Made by a program: the position numbers and the translations under genes. The notes under the pieces were generated by a model. It searched no databases, was not told the DNA's origin, and saw only the letters and a program-made list of their open reading frames with translations. From NCBI GenBank assembly GCA_049840435.1, contig JASGKY010000060.1:62001-126000 (forward strand): a stretch of DNA of 64,000 bases. The letters run 5' to 3'. How positions within the stretch are numbered: the first letter of the stretch is position 1; each line of letters starts with the position of its first letter. This DNA is from JADLHS01 sp049840435 (GTDB taxonomy: Bacteria > Verrucomicrobiota > Verrucomicrobiia > Limisphaerales > JADLHS01). Positions 1-8,718 of the stretch are shown in pieces.

Positions 1-455
1 TCCGTGTGCGCGACGTTCAAGTCGCCACACCAGATCACCGGCTTTTTCTTTTCGAGTCGTTTGAGGAATTTCAGGAAATCCTGATCCCACTGCTGGCGAT
101 ACGGCAACCGGGTAAGCTCACGTTTGGAATTGGGAACGTAAACGTTGACCAGAAAGAAGTCATCGTATTCTGCCGTCAGCACGCGCCCTTCCTGATCGTG
201 CGCGGTGATGCCGAGGTGCGGCGTGACCTGCAGCGGACGTTGCTTGGTAAAGATCGCCGTGCCGGAGTAACCCGGCTTCACCGCGCTGTTCCAATAGGTC
301 GTGTAGTGCGCCGGCCAGAGTTGCTCGACTTGGTCGGGGGAACACTTGGTTTCTTGCAGACAGAGAACATCAGGCTTCTCGGCATCGAGAAACTCCAAAA
401 AGTTCTTCTTCAACACGGCGCGCAAGCCGTTGACGTTCCAAGAAATGAGTTTCAC
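1..455 (-). CDS. xth: exodeoxyribonuclease III / AP endonuclease, 5' part (runs off the window)
   Basis: DNA repair enzyme that cuts at abasic sites and removes nucleotides 3'->5' from duplex DNA. The visible N-terminal 151 residues begin MKLISWNVNGLRA, contain LCLQETK (the metal-binding Glu) and end in the region IWCGDLNVAH, all hallmarks of the exonuclease/endonuclease/phosphatase fold of the ExoIII family. The start is a GTG at 453-455; no in-frame ATG lies just upstream. It begins 9 bases after the hinT stop on the same strand, so the two are probably co-transcribed. The C-terminal half is outside the window. Confidence 0.93.
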   Translation of the reverse strand, partial: MKLISWNVNGLRAVLKKNFLEFLDAEKPDVLCLQETKCSPDQVEQLWPAHYTTYWNSAVKPGYSGTAIFTKQRPLQVTPHLGITAHDQEGRVLTAEYDDFFLVNVYVPNSKRELTRLPYRQQWDQDFLKFLKRLEKKKPVIWCGDLNVAHT

Positions 456-464
456 GAGAGAATA

Positions 465-809
465 TCAGCCGGGCGGCCAGGTCATCTTGCGGCCACCGAG
501 AATGTGACAGTGCAGGTGCGGGACAGATTCGCCGCCGTCCGGACCGTTGTTAATGACGAGCCGGTAGCCGCCGGACTTGAGGCCAGCTTTCTCCGCCACC
601 TCGGCCGCTTTCAACAGCAAGTGCCCGAGCAACTGGTGATCGGTCGGCGCGGCCTCGGCAATGCGCGAAATGGGCTTCTTGGGAACGATCAGGATGTGCG
701 TTGGCGCCTGCGGCGTGATGTCGCGGAAAGCGAGAACCTTGTCGTCCTCGTAAACAATCTGTGCTGGAATTTCCCGCGCGATGATCTTCTCGAAGATGGT
801 TTTGCTCAT
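465..809 (-). CDS. hinT: HIT family protein (HINT-type nucleoside phosphoramidase)
   Basis: Small purine-nucleotide hydrolase of 114 residues, the usual length for HinT. The histidine triad is complete (H98-L-H100-C-H102 followed by ILGG), and the N-terminus MSKTIFEKIIAREIPA is characteristic of bacterial HINT. It sits between a hypothetical gene (49-base gap upstream) and xth (9-base gap downstream) in a minus-strand run. The family hydrolyses AMP-linked phosphoramidates. The physiological substrate cannot be read from sequence. Confidence 0.95.
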   Translation of the reverse strand: MSKTIFEKIIAREIPAQIVYEDDKVLAFRDITPQAPTHILIVPKKPISRIAEAAPTDHQLLGHLLLKAAEVAEKAGLKSGGYRLVINNGPDGGESVPHLHCHILGGRKMTWPPG

Positions 810-858
810 GGCTGATGATGATTAAACCGCGAACACCGGGAATAGCGCGAACTCAAAA

Positions 859-1416
859 TTATTCGACCAACAGCGCACAGGTCGAACCGGCCGTTTCCTT
901 GCTCAAGGTGCGACGAAGAAACTCAATGATCTGATCACGAAGCTGGTCGCAACGCGGACTCCAGCGCTCTGCGCCCAGCAAGCTCTTCACGCAATCCCGC
1001 AGACCGTGAAAACGAATGAGCCGGGGCGTAAGCTGGAATTGGGCGCGCACCGCGGTGCGCAGGCGCGGAAAAAAGGCCAGTTCCCCGCCGCCGCCCGCAT
1101 GATAGGCCAGCATTTGGAGATCCTTGTTGGCCGCGTCATCGCGAGCTGTCGCGATTCGCCCGCCACAAAGTTTCAACCCAAGACTGTTCAGTGCAGATTC
1201 AAACGCCGAGGCAAATTCCGCCACGGAAACTGTTTTGCGCTCCAGATCATTTTTGAAATAGTGGAAAACGGAGGCTGCGGCATGCTCGAGAAATTCCTGA
1301 TCAAAGGGCTCAGCGGAACCATCAGCCAGCTCCACGGAAATCATCTCCGCCGTAAACGGCACAGATTCACCGGAAGGCAATTGGAAGAAGAGAAAATTGT
1401 CGGCCAGCAAGATCAT
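859..1416 (-). CDS. hypothetical protein, translationally coupled to nrdR
   Basis: A 185-residue soluble protein with no signal peptide or membrane segment. I do not recognise a domain. Its start codon overlaps the nrdR stop in an ATGA arrangement (1413-1416), so it is almost certainly translated from the same message. The reading frame uses codons like its neighbours. The N-terminal half is acidic (positions 26-50); the C-terminal half is rich in Arg and Leu with two Cys. Confidence 0.7.
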   Translation of the reverse strand: MILLADNFLFFQLPSGESVPFTAEMISVELADGSAEPFDQEFLEHAAASVFHYFKNDLERKTVSVAEFASAFESALNSLGLKLCGGRIATARDDAANKDLQMLAYHAGGGGELAFFPRLRTAVRAQFQLTPRLIRFHGLRDCVKSLLGAERWSPRCDQLRDQIIEFLRRTLSKETAGSTCALLVE

Positions 1417-1868
1417 CCTTGAGACTCCAGTTTTTTGACTTCTTGCACAAAGTCCGTGGCTTCCTGAAAGCGCCGATACACGCTTGCGAACCGAACATAG
1501 GCCACTTGATCAATCTCGCGCAGCCCATCCATAACCTGCTTGCCAATGAACTCGGCGGGCACTTCATCCTCGTACTTGTTGTTCACGGCCTCCGTGATGC
1601 GATCCGCCAAGTCTTCAACCACCTTGGGGCTGATCGGTCGTTTCTGGCAGGCTTTGCGAATGCCGGAAAGCAGCTTCTCCTTTGAGAATTCCTCGCGGCG
1701 GCCATCGCGCTTAACGATCACCAACCCTTCCCGTTCCACCTCTTCATAGGTGGTAAAGCGATGCTGGCAAGCCGTGCATTCACGGCGCCGCCGGATGGTG
1801 GCGCCTTCGCGCGAGGCGCGTGAATCAACAACCTTGTCATCCTGACAACCGCATTTGGGGCAACGCAT
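1413..1868 (-). CDS. nrdR: transcriptional repressor NrdR
   Basis: Zinc-finger, ATP-cone repressor of ribonucleotide reductase genes. The 151-residue product starts MRCPKCG and carries four zinc ligands (C3, C6, C31, C34) with the family signature RRRRECTACQHRFTTYE, followed by the ATP-cone region (VIVKRDGRREEFSKEKL onward). An alternative start three codons upstream (ATG at 1877) adds MVS; the internal ATG at 1868 is preferred because family members begin MRCP. No ribonucleotide reductase gene or NrdR box is visible nearby. It leads the run nrdR-hypothetical-hinT-xth. Confidence 0.95.
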   Translation of the reverse strand: MRCPKCGCQDDKVVDSRASREGATIRRRRECTACQHRFTTYEEVEREGLVIVKRDGRREEFSKEKLLSGIRKACQKRPISPKVVEDLADRITEAVNNKYEDEVPAEFIGKQVMDGLREIDQVAYVRFASVYRRFQEATDFVQEVKKLESQG

Positions 1869-1965
1869 AGAAACCACTGCTAATGGTGGTGGCGCTATTT
1901 TATCACGCTAAGGATTGCATAGTCAAGGGTTTGCTCGTCAGGTTGGGTTTTATGGAGGCACCAAT

Positions 1966-2140
1966 CCGATATCACCAATTCCTGAAAAAGCCGGAAGAAG
2001 GCTGAATTAGCCTGAAGCGGCAAGAAATCAGCTAGTTGCGGAGGTTGAACGATTTAGGCTGCAAATCCCAGTTCACCAGTTTTTGGAGGCGACATCACCA
2101 GTTTTGAAAGACGTACATGTCCGAGTTCACCAGTTTTGAG
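1966..2140. repeat. left-end cluster of four transposase-type binding sites
   Basis: Four same-direction copies of a short motif: ATCACCAATT at 1971-1980, TTCACCAGTTTT at 2072-2083, ATCACCAGTTTTG at 2094-2106 and TTCACCAGTTTTG at 2126-2138. The last lies in CCGAGTTCACCAGTTTTGAG (2121-2140), which matches the inverted copy at 8719-8738 in 17 of 20 positions. Uneven spacing (101, 22, 32 bases) resembles multi-site ends of Tn7/Tn5053/Mu elements rather than a tandem repeat. The rest of 1869-2251 holds no convincing gene. Confidence 0.6.
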
Positions 2141-2251
2141 GAAATGTCACATTTTACACAGTTGGCGCCCGGCTCAAAGTTGGTTGAGGAGAACTAATCA
2201 AAAATCATCCCGCAGCTCCGCCCCTGCTGACGCACTGCAGCTGACCTGTAA

Positions 2252-2821
2252 TTATCTCGCACCTATGACTGATTGTGGCATCTGGTTGCTGGTCACGATG
2301 CTTCGCGCTGTTACCGGTTGCTTTTGAGTCACAGCCTGTGCCGGTGGATTCGACCAGAAGCCTTTTCCAGCAACGACACCACCCGCGAGCAACAACGCAA
2401 AAGAAATTACCAACCCGATCCGTGAAAGCTTCGATGTAAGTGACGGCCGACGATTCCGATTCCTAGCATCCAGTTCTCCAAGAGGAATATCATCGCGCAT
2501 TGCCGCATTAAAGTCTGCAGTCCAACCTTCTGCCAAGCTTTTGTAAAACGCCCAGCTGCCAAACCATGCCAGGCCAACGCTGAATACCCCAAGGCAAAAC
2601 AGCGAGAAGGCAGTTAGATACCAATGTTTCCCAGCCGCATCTGGCATCAGGAACAATCCAGCTGCAGCACCAGTATTTGCGGCGAAGAGGTATTTGCAGA
2701 ACTCCCTCCAGGTGGAGTTAGCCAAATCATCAAGATCATCAGCGCGCTTGGCACATAGGCGAAAATAGTGTTCAACCTGCGCTGGTGTAAGCTCGCTCCA
2801 TCTCTTGTGCGGATTAGACAT
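2252..2821 (-). CDS. hypothetical membrane protein, transposon passenger
   Basis: A 189-residue protein of unknown function. It has an N-terminal soluble region of about 45 residues, then two adjacent hydrophobic stretches (about 45-60 and 66-92), a charged loop (about 98-130) and a third membrane segment (about 135-152) before a short tail. It lies 15 bases downstream of the small gene at 2837-3049 on the same strand, forming a three-gene run with the protein at 3060-4040. Base composition is more AT-rich than in surrounding chromosomal genes. Confidence 0.6.
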   Translation of the reverse strand: MSNPHKRWSELTPAQVEHYFRLCAKRADDLDDLANSTWREFCKYLFAANTGAAAGLFLMPDAAGKHWYLTAFSLFCLGVFSVGLAWFGSWAFYKSLAEGWTADFNAAMRDDIPLGELDARNRNRRPSLTSKLSRIGLVISFALLLAGGVVAGKGFWSNPPAQAVTQKQPVTARSIVTSNQMPQSVIGAR

Positions 2822-2836
2822 GAGGATGTTCAGTTT

Positions 2837-3049
2837 TCAGCGAGGTTCTTTTTCAATCTGCTGTTCTGCTAGGCGGATTGCAGACTCACAATCCGAAACC
2901 CCGAAGCCGAGTCCGCCGGTTTGATGGTCGGACTCACGCCACCAGTCGGCAGTAACGTGATTAAGATCCAGATCATATTCCCTAACCGTTATCACATACG
3001 ACTCTCCCGCCCACTCAAACTCTCTCGTTGTGATTGCTTTGGGTTTCAT
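2837..3049 (-). CDS. small hypothetical protein
   Basis: A 70-residue soluble acidic protein beginning MKPKAITTREFEWAGE. An upstream TTG (3094) would extend it into the end of the neighbouring gene; the ATG at 3049 avoids that overlap and is preferred. It sits between two membrane-protein genes on the same strand with gaps of 10 and 15 bases. No recognised domain; the pattern of short beta strands with regularly placed Trp and Tyr suggests a compact fold. Confidence 0.5.
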   Translation of the reverse strand: MKPKAITTREFEWAGESYVITVREYDLDLNHVTADWWRESDHQTGGLGFGVSDCESAIRLAEQQIEKEPR

Positions 3050-3059
3050 CTGGTGAAAC

Positions 3060-4040
3060 TCACGGTTTATCTTTCCCGGCAACACCACGGACAATCTCTG
3101 TTATCTGGTTTACCTGTGGCATCTCTGTATCGTTCTTCAAATATCCGCTGGGCTGTGGGGCAAAGATTGCTTGGGTGGCTTGGATGAGCACAGCATTCTT
3201 GGTGGACGTATCCTCCGTGCTGTTTACGAACACTGAAAATGTGGTCAAGGCAGTTTGCCTGTGGCGATTAACAATGACGTTATGAGCCAAAGCGCCAAAG
3301 TTTTTCAGGCAAAATATCAAGGCCGTGGATAAGAGAGTGACAGAAATCAAGCGAGGGAATACCGCACCGAGAACACTTGCTGTCGTGGTAGCGCTGAATT
3401 CAAAGGCTACGTGCAGGCTTGAAACATAATGCCACAGATAAAAACCGAAAACTACGGCGACTCCCAGCCACACCGTGGAGGCTATCAAATATTGATCCGC
3501 CAGTTTCTTGAAATAAATAGCCTGTTTGGTAACCCCCGACTTTTGTGCGATTGCTTCAAGGTCGCTAACCAATTTCATCGCCTGCCCCTGCTTGGATTCA
3601 ATGTCGGCTTTTGCCTTGTTTGCCTCCTCAATAATCTTCGCCAAATTACTTCGTTGGGCATTCACGCCTTCGTTCGTCTCAGCAAAGCTAAGATGCGGGC
3701 AAATGAAGCTATAGCATGCGGAAAATTGAGAATTGAGGTTGCGAGCTAAACCCTCGCGTTCACCTGCTACATTTCCACTCCTAAGGGCGTCAAATTTTGT
3801 TATCCGATCGATGTGCGGAAATATTTCCCCGATGCGAAGGATGCAAGCTTGAATAATATCTTGAGGAACACCATTCCAAGCGCAAGCCGCAACTCGCTTC
3901 ATAAAACCCTGCAGTGATATAAACGTCGCCTCGCTTTCCTTAAATCCAATTGGCCCCAAGTCCTCTCGGATGAGATTTTGAATCGACGTGTCAGCGATTT
4001 TCTGAGCTACGGCTTTTAATGCCTGAGCCTGTGTTTCCAT
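3060..4040 (-). CDS. hypothetical protein with coiled coil and two membrane segments
   Basis: A 326-residue product. The first ~200 residues are soluble and largely helical, with a likely coiled coil around SNLAKIIEEANKAKADIE. Two hydrophobic stretches follow (VWLGVAVVFGFYLWHYV and LISVTLLSTALIFCLKNF), then a soluble tail of about 75 residues. The ATG at 4040 is chosen; a TTG at 4103 would add 21 residues. It heads a three-gene minus-strand run and is divergent from the zinc-ribbon gene at 4180, so the 139-base gap probably holds both promoters. Function unknown. Confidence 0.6.
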   Translation of the reverse strand: METQAQALKAVAQKIADTSIQNLIREDLGPIGFKESEATFISLQGFMKRVAACAWNGVPQDIIQACILRIGEIFPHIDRITKFDALRSGNVAGEREGLARNLNSQFSACYSFICPHLSFAETNEGVNAQRSNLAKIIEEANKAKADIESKQGQAMKLVSDLEAIAQKSGVTKQAIYFKKLADQYLIASTVWLGVAVVFGFYLWHYVSSLHVAFEFSATTTASVLGAVFPRLISVTLLSTALIFCLKNFGALAHNVIVNRHRQTALTTFSVFVNSTEDTSTKNAVLIQATQAIFAPQPSGYLKNDTEMPQVNQITEIVRGVAGKDKP

Positions 4041-4179
4041 AACAGCAACCAGAAGAGTCTGAGTATTGGACGCCACGAAAACAAAGGCAGAAGCCGGCGT
4101 CAAGCGCTAAGACAATCATCATTTCAACCTTGCCGCGGGGAGCTGCCGTGGCAGCCTTTCGACAAAATCAGGGCTTTGT

Positions 4180-4698
4180 ATGATCATCAAATGCAACTGC
4201 AACAACTGCTCAACCCATATCGAGTTTGAATCAGGCAATGAAGGCGAGGTGGTAACTTGTCCAGCCTGCAATTTGGAGACTACGCTGTATGCCCCGTCAT
4301 CAGCGCTGCCACCACCACTACCACCAAAAGAGATTCCCCAATCCCTGGCGAAGCCGATCGAGAAGCCCACACCACAAAAGACCGGATCGCGCGATGCGTT
4401 GGCCCAAGTCCGAAGCAATTCCTGCTACCGAACCCTCAGGAGCTTGATTGGTGTGGTACAAGGGCTCTGGATCGCGTTGTCTCTGCTGTTCGTGGTCGCG
4501 AATATCGTCATGATCATTACCTTCGGACACAATGAAAACGGGCCACGTTTCACCATCGTTCAACTCTTTTATGCGATCGTTGCCGCTTGTTTGAGCATTG
4601 CCCTGGCGGTAGCTATCAAGCAAGCAGCGCTGCTTTTGGTGGACATTGCAGATTGTCAAATACAGGCATTGATGCGGGCCAAGCAAGAACGCCATTGA
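4180..4698 (+). CDS. zinc-ribbon membrane protein
   Basis: A 172-residue protein with an N-terminal zinc ribbon (C7-x2-C10 and C27-x2-C30), a proline-rich linker (PPPLPPKEIP) and two C-terminal membrane segments (about 92-115 and 127-152). The ribbon-linker-membrane layout is common in Verrucomicrobiota proteins of unknown role. It is the only passenger gene on the plus strand apart from the transposition genes. Whether it belongs to the element or was trapped with it cannot be decided here. Confidence 0.6.
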   Translation: MIIKCNCNNCSTHIEFESGNEGEVVTCPACNLETTLYAPSSALPPPLPPKEIPQSLAKPIEKPTPQKTGSRDALAQVRSNSCYRTLRSLIGVVQGLWIALSLLFVVANIVMIITFGHNENGPRFTIVQLFYAIVAACLSIALAVAIKQAALLLVDIADCQIQALMRAKQERH

Positions 4699-4733
4699 GA
4701 CGAGTAAAAAGCGGGGCGGACATCGACACCGCC

Positions 4734-4970
4734 TCAAGAAACGCTGCCATCGCCAGAGAACCGCAGTGTTAGCCTTGCCAGCTCGGTGTCGTCGTTTTCC
4801 ATGACAACAATGCGGCCTTGTTCATCCATCAACGGAGTGTCACCAATCAGCGCGGCATAATGGCCGGCAGTGTCTCGATCAACGCCCTGCCCTTGGATCT
4901 CGCGGATCAACTCGCAGAAACCATCAAGGTTCAGCTCGTAACAGGTTTCAATCCGTGCGTGTTTATTCAT
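4734..4970 (-). CDS. small hypothetical protein
   Basis: A 78-residue acidic soluble protein (MNKHARIETCYEL...). No domain recognised. It is separated by 62 bases from the gene at 5033-5413 on the same strand, and its stop is 35 bases from the end of the convergent zinc-ribbon gene. The clean ATG and coding-like composition support it modestly. Confidence 0.45.
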   Translation of the reverse strand: MNKHARIETCYELNLDGFCELIREIQGQGVDRDTAGHYAALIGDTPLMDEQGRIVVMENDDTELARLTLRFSGDGSVS

Positions 4971-5032
4971 GATTTACGCAGTGTGAATTGTCATGGCCAA
5001 GAGCAGCTATCCACAACCATAGTGGCTACATG

Positions 5033-5413
5033 TCAGATTTGATCCGAGGCGTTTTGCGGCGGTTTGGAATCCTCAAAGTTTGGGGTGAGTATTACCGACC
5101 CGCACGAAGCAATCGGCATCTCAGCCTCAACCTCCAAGGAAAGCCGTGATTGCTCGTCATCGAAATAATCAATCCTGTCCACCACGTACTCCAAGCAGGC
5201 CACCATTTTAGGGTCAGGATCAATACGCTGCAATTCGGCTTCGCGGATTGTCCTTAGTAGCCGCATGATGTCCGACGAGGTAAACTCAGCGACCCCATTC
5301 AAACTGCTGTTTTGAAATCGCAATTCGGAGATGCACCCCCAGCTCCGAATCTTGATTTCAGCAAGCTCGGAGTCCTCACCTTCCGGCATAGAAACTTTGA
5401 TATCTGCATTCAT
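5033..5413 (-). CDS. hypothetical protein
   Basis: A 126-residue acidic soluble protein with no signal peptide. It contains alternating hydrophobic strands and a Ser/Asn-rich segment around positions 35-50. No family recognised. It is divergent from the transposase gene at 5596 with 182 bases between, the region most likely to hold the transposase promoter. It could be a regulator or part of the passenger set; nothing in the sequence decides this. Confidence 0.5.
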   Translation of the reverse strand: MNADIKVSMPEGEDSELAEIKIRSWGCISELRFQNSSLNGVAEFTSSDIMRLLRTIREAELQRIDPDPKMVACLEYVVDRIDYFDDEQSRLSLEVEAEMPIASCGSVILTPNFEDSKPPQNASDQI

Positions 5414-5595
5414 AATTAGTCACGAATCGGCACATGTTTTTCCAGTATTTCCAATACTTCACCCCGCTAGATCGTGGATGGCTTTATCTAATTTCCGCAA
5501 ACGTTCCGCATGCTCCACCATAAGCTTCACATGCGAATGAAATTCTACGCTGCTATCGTATTGGTGAGGCAACGCCTGCCAAGGCATCCGCGCCG

Positions 5596-7410
5596 ATGAG
5601 CTGCAATGCCATTGCCGCGACGCTGCAGAGCATGGCCGTTAATCCGAACGCGAATGAGATCGCGTCGCTGTGGCATACGGCTTTCGAGAGCGTGGAATCA
5701 TTCACCAAGTCCGGCAAGTCCGAGAAGAAAATCAAACGGGCGCTGATTCAGTATCTGGCGAAACACGCTTGCTTCCTCGCCAAAAACGCAGCGGCGCTGC
5801 GGTGGAATTTCAATCGTAAGTTTGAGCATTGGAAATTGAACGGCCGCATTGCTTCCTGCCTGGTGGACGGCCGCATCGAGGCTAACGCCAAGCGCCGGGT
5901 TGAGTTGCCGGCTGCAGATCGCGACAAAGTAATTACTGCGGCGCTATTCAAACACGGTGGTGAGGTAGCGCCGGCATGGCGGGAATGCTTGGAGCAAGGC
6001 AATCTATCGCCGGACATCTGTCAGCGTTACCTGCTGAATCCTTCGCGACGATCGCACGTGCCCGAAGCGGTGGCGCGCGACGTAATCCCAGAAGCAAAAT
6101 TGCTACTGCAGCATCGTTACGGGCCGCGCCAGGCGAAACTCAACGGAGCTTTCATCGAACGAGATTGGAGTAAGGTTGGCGCGGGTGACTGGTACTCTAG
6201 TGATGACGCCACATTGGAAATTTACGCATACCTGCCTGACAACACTCTGACACGGGGTCAGTTCTTGCCGATGATCGATGAGCGCTCCAAACGGATTTTG
6301 GATTTTGTTCTCGTTCCTGAAAGGCATTACACCGGCATCAACATCCGCACACTGATCAATAAGGTTTGCGAGCGGTTTGGAATGCCGCGTTGCGGGATTC
6401 ACCTGGAGAATGGCATCTGGCGTAAGTCCCAGCTCGTAGGGGGAGCGGTGCCGATCCAAGACGTAAAGATGACTTTTGCAGATCGCTTGGGGATCAAGAT
6501 CACTCACGCTGAGCCAGGCAATGCACGTTCCAAGATTGTCGAGAACGTGCTAAAGCTTTTGCAAGCCCGCCTCCGTGGTGAGCCTGGCTGGGTTGGGCGC
6601 AATGAACAGACGCTGAAGATTGAAGCCGTGCAGCGCGCCAAGCTCGATGTTGAAGCCCGCCGCAAACATCCAGCTCAAGCTGGCTTCTTATCACTCGAAC
6701 AGTGGGTCAAACGCCTGGCTGAAGTTTGCGAAGCGTACAACGCAACTCCACAACACAGTAAAGTAATGGGCGGAACAATGTCGCCAAACGAAGCTTGGAG
6801 GCTGTTCCAAACCAAGAACGCGGCCGGCGAAATAATTCCTTTGGATAAACTGCCAGATGATTGTCGGCATCTCTTAGCAACGCACATTCGGCGCATCCGC
6901 ATCGGCCGGAATGGAATCAAACTCCCTGCAAGCCTCGGCGGGGGTGCCTACAAAAACGAAATCACAGGAAAGCTTCAAGGTCGGGAGGTAAACATCTATT
7001 TCGATTTGGAAGCACCCGAGCTGCTGTCCATTGTCAGCGACGATCGCAAACAAGTCTGGTCCGTTCCGCTAGTGCCCGCCTGCCCAGCGAAAGATGCCAC
7101 GCCGGAGGAAATCTCTGCCGCGAAGTCTGCAGTCAGCACACACACGCAATATGCTCGGCAACGGATTTCCCAACTCCGCGCGGATTACATGCCGCCAACC
7201 AGTGTGATGGCGCATATTGACCCGCAAACGTCGGCAGTCGGATTTGAAATGCAGCTCCAAAAAGAGATCGCGGCCGCCGAACAGCAAAAGCGCCGGCAGC
7301 GTCAGGCCACGGTGACGGCTGCAGCCCGGAAAGCCGGCCTCACGCCGGCGGCCGTCGCCGACTCGCGCGCCCTGGATCGTCTAACCAAAGCACTCGCCGA
7401 TGAACCCTAA
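5596..7410 (+). CDS. Mu-type DDE transposase (rve core plus Mu C-terminal domain)
   Basis: A 604-residue recombinase that should cut and join the element's ends. An N-terminal helical DNA-binding region (1-185) precedes an RNase H-like core: DWYSSDDATLEIY (Asp at 198/203/204), HLENGIWRKS (E271) and AEPGNARSKIVEN (E316). A Mu-type beta-barrel region follows (GREVNIYFDLEAPELLSI, about 475-500), then a basic coiled tail that could contact the ATPase. The second catalytic position reads Glu where an Asp (DNG) is usual. Its stop lies 11 bases inside the ATPase gene. The start is the first in-frame ATG; the frame stays open upstream without another ATG. Confidence 0.85.
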   Translation: MSCNAIAATLQSMAVNPNANEIASLWHTAFESVESFTKSGKSEKKIKRALIQYLAKHACFLAKNAAALRWNFNRKFEHWKLNGRIASCLVDGRIEANAKRRVELPAADRDKVITAALFKHGGEVAPAWRECLEQGNLSPDICQRYLLNPSRRSHVPEAVARDVIPEAKLLLQHRYGPRQAKLNGAFIERDWSKVGAGDWYSSDDATLEIYAYLPDNTLTRGQFLPMIDERSKRILDFVLVPERHYTGINIRTLINKVCERFGMPRCGIHLENGIWRKSQLVGGAVPIQDVKMTFADRLGIKITHAEPGNARSKIVENVLKLLQARLRGEPGWVGRNEQTLKIEAVQRAKLDVEARRKHPAQAGFLSLEQWVKRLAEVCEAYNATPQHSKVMGGTMSPNEAWRLFQTKNAAGEIIPLDKLPDDCRHLLATHIRRIRIGRNGIKLPASLGGGAYKNEITGKLQGREVNIYFDLEAPELLSIVSDDRKQVWSVPLVPACPAKDATPEEISAAKSAVSTHTQYARQRISQLRADYMPPTSVMAHIDPQTSAVGFEMQLQKEIAAAEQQKRRQRQATVTAAARKAGLTPAAVADSRALDRLTKALADEP

Positions 7411-8638
7411 CGACATCCTGGCTGGAATCCGGAACAGTAGCGACGAAACTAAACCCGCTATCTGGTACCTGCACTCCCGGTTCATCGAGGACGACGGCTT
7501 CGAGAAAATCGCCGATGAAATCATGGCCGCCGGCATTCAGCTCGCCAAAAGCACAAAGCTCAAGGCCTTCGACAATCGTGTTTTTAGTCGCGCCAATCTG
7601 CCGGAGAATCTTCGCCAGTTCTGCGGCCAAGATGGCCAAGCCTACTATCCGGCCGGACTGACAACAGCGATTCTGGAATTCGTCGATCGCGAATGCGCCA
7701 AGGCCAAGAAACAATTTTATCTCACGAATATTGGCAGCCAGATCTGGGAAACTCTGGACTGGTGCCTGGAAGAGCGCCGGCCGTGCTTCATTGAAGGCGA
7801 AACCGGTCGGGGCAAATCAACTGCAGCACAGGCTTGGTACGAAGCGCACCGGGGTGAGGCGCGGTATGTTTCATTACCAGGAACAAGAACGCAGCGAGAT
7901 TTCTTTGACGAGATCGCCAAAGCTTTAGGGCTGCAATCGTTGTCAAAGTTTCCGGGTGAAATACGCTGGCGCATAAAGGACGTCATCATCCGATCGGGGC
8001 TGATCCTGATCCTGGACGAAGCGCACCACGCCTTGCCGGAGCGGCACAAGGCCGGCCGGCCGCCGTTGATTGATTGGATCAATTGCGATCTTTGCAATGC
8101 CGGCGTTCCGGTCGTGCTGGTTTCAACGCCCCAATTTGGACCGATGCTTTCCGAGTTTGAGAACAGAACCACGTGGAACGCTGGCCAATTTCGCCGACGC
8201 TTCTCCGGCCGTTGGTCTTGCCTGCCGAAACAAACCAGCGAGGAGGATTTGACGGAACTGGCCGAACGCGCTTTACCAAACGTCGGCAGCAAAGGAATAG
8301 ACATCGCCGTTGGTTTTGCCGGCACCATGGGCCGTGATGTATCGGGGTTGTTTGACTTGGTGCGCGATGCTGAGCGGCGAGCCCGAAAGGCCGGACATTC
8401 GGAAGTTACCTTTCAAGATCTGCGCGACGCTTACAAACTTGATCGAGTTCCTTCAGAGAACGCCATGGCGAATGCATTTAAGCGCTCAAGCGAACCGCTG
8501 CCAAGCGCAGTAGGAGAAACCCATTTGCCGGAAGCTGGCGAGCCAGCTGCAGCACCGCTGCAGCGCCGCCGCGCGACCGAATCGGAATTCACAGCCCCGG
8601 ATCGCGGCACGTCCGCCCCGCTGCTCGTGACCCACTGA
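7400..8638 (+). CDS. AAA+ ATPase, transposition partner (MuB/TniB/TnsC type)
   Basis: A 412-residue ATPase with Walker A GETGRGKST (133-141), Walker B LILILDEAHH (D206, E207) and a sensor-like VLVSTP near 240. By family it would bind target DNA and activate the transposase. The first four codons overlap the transposase end in a different frame (7400-7410), giving translational coupling. About 100 N-terminal residues precede the P-loop, and the Pro/Ala-rich tail (from about 350) is poorly conserved-looking. No target-selector gene follows, as in simple MuA/MuB pairs. Confidence 0.87.
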   Translation: MNPNDILAGIRNSSDETKPAIWYLHSRFIEDDGFEKIADEIMAAGIQLAKSTKLKAFDNRVFSRANLPENLRQFCGQDGQAYYPAGLTTAILEFVDRECAKAKKQFYLTNIGSQIWETLDWCLEERRPCFIEGETGRGKSTAAQAWYEAHRGEARYVSLPGTRTQRDFFDEIAKALGLQSLSKFPGEIRWRIKDVIIRSGLILILDEAHHALPERHKAGRPPLIDWINCDLCNAGVPVVLVSTPQFGPMLSEFENRTTWNAGQFRRRFSGRWSCLPKQTSEEDLTELAERALPNVGSKGIDIAVGFAGTMGRDVSGLFDLVRDAERRARKAGHSEVTFQDLRDAYKLDRVPSENAMANAFKRSSEPLPSAVGETHLPEAGEPAAAPLQRRRATESEFTAPDRGTSAPLLVTH

Positions 8639-8718
8639 CATATAAGCTGAACTAAGGTTCAAGCCGAAGTTTTCGCGAGGCCCCTATGGAGAGCCGCGCT
8701 ATTTCCCTGTACTACAGG

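Noticed and set aside
6..815. Long plus-strand frame of 269 codons over xth and hinT.
   Set aside because: It is antisense to two well-supported genes with complete motifs and has no recognisable domain.
1966..2140. Repeats here as a CRISPR array.
   Set aside because: Units are about 12 bases, spacing is uneven (22-101), and no cas gene is near; inverted match at 8719 fits a transposon end instead.
5596..8638. IS21 (istA/istB) as the identity of the transposition genes.
   Set aside because: The transposase is longer than IstA, has a Mu-type C-terminal domain, and the ATPase has an extra N-terminal region and long tail.
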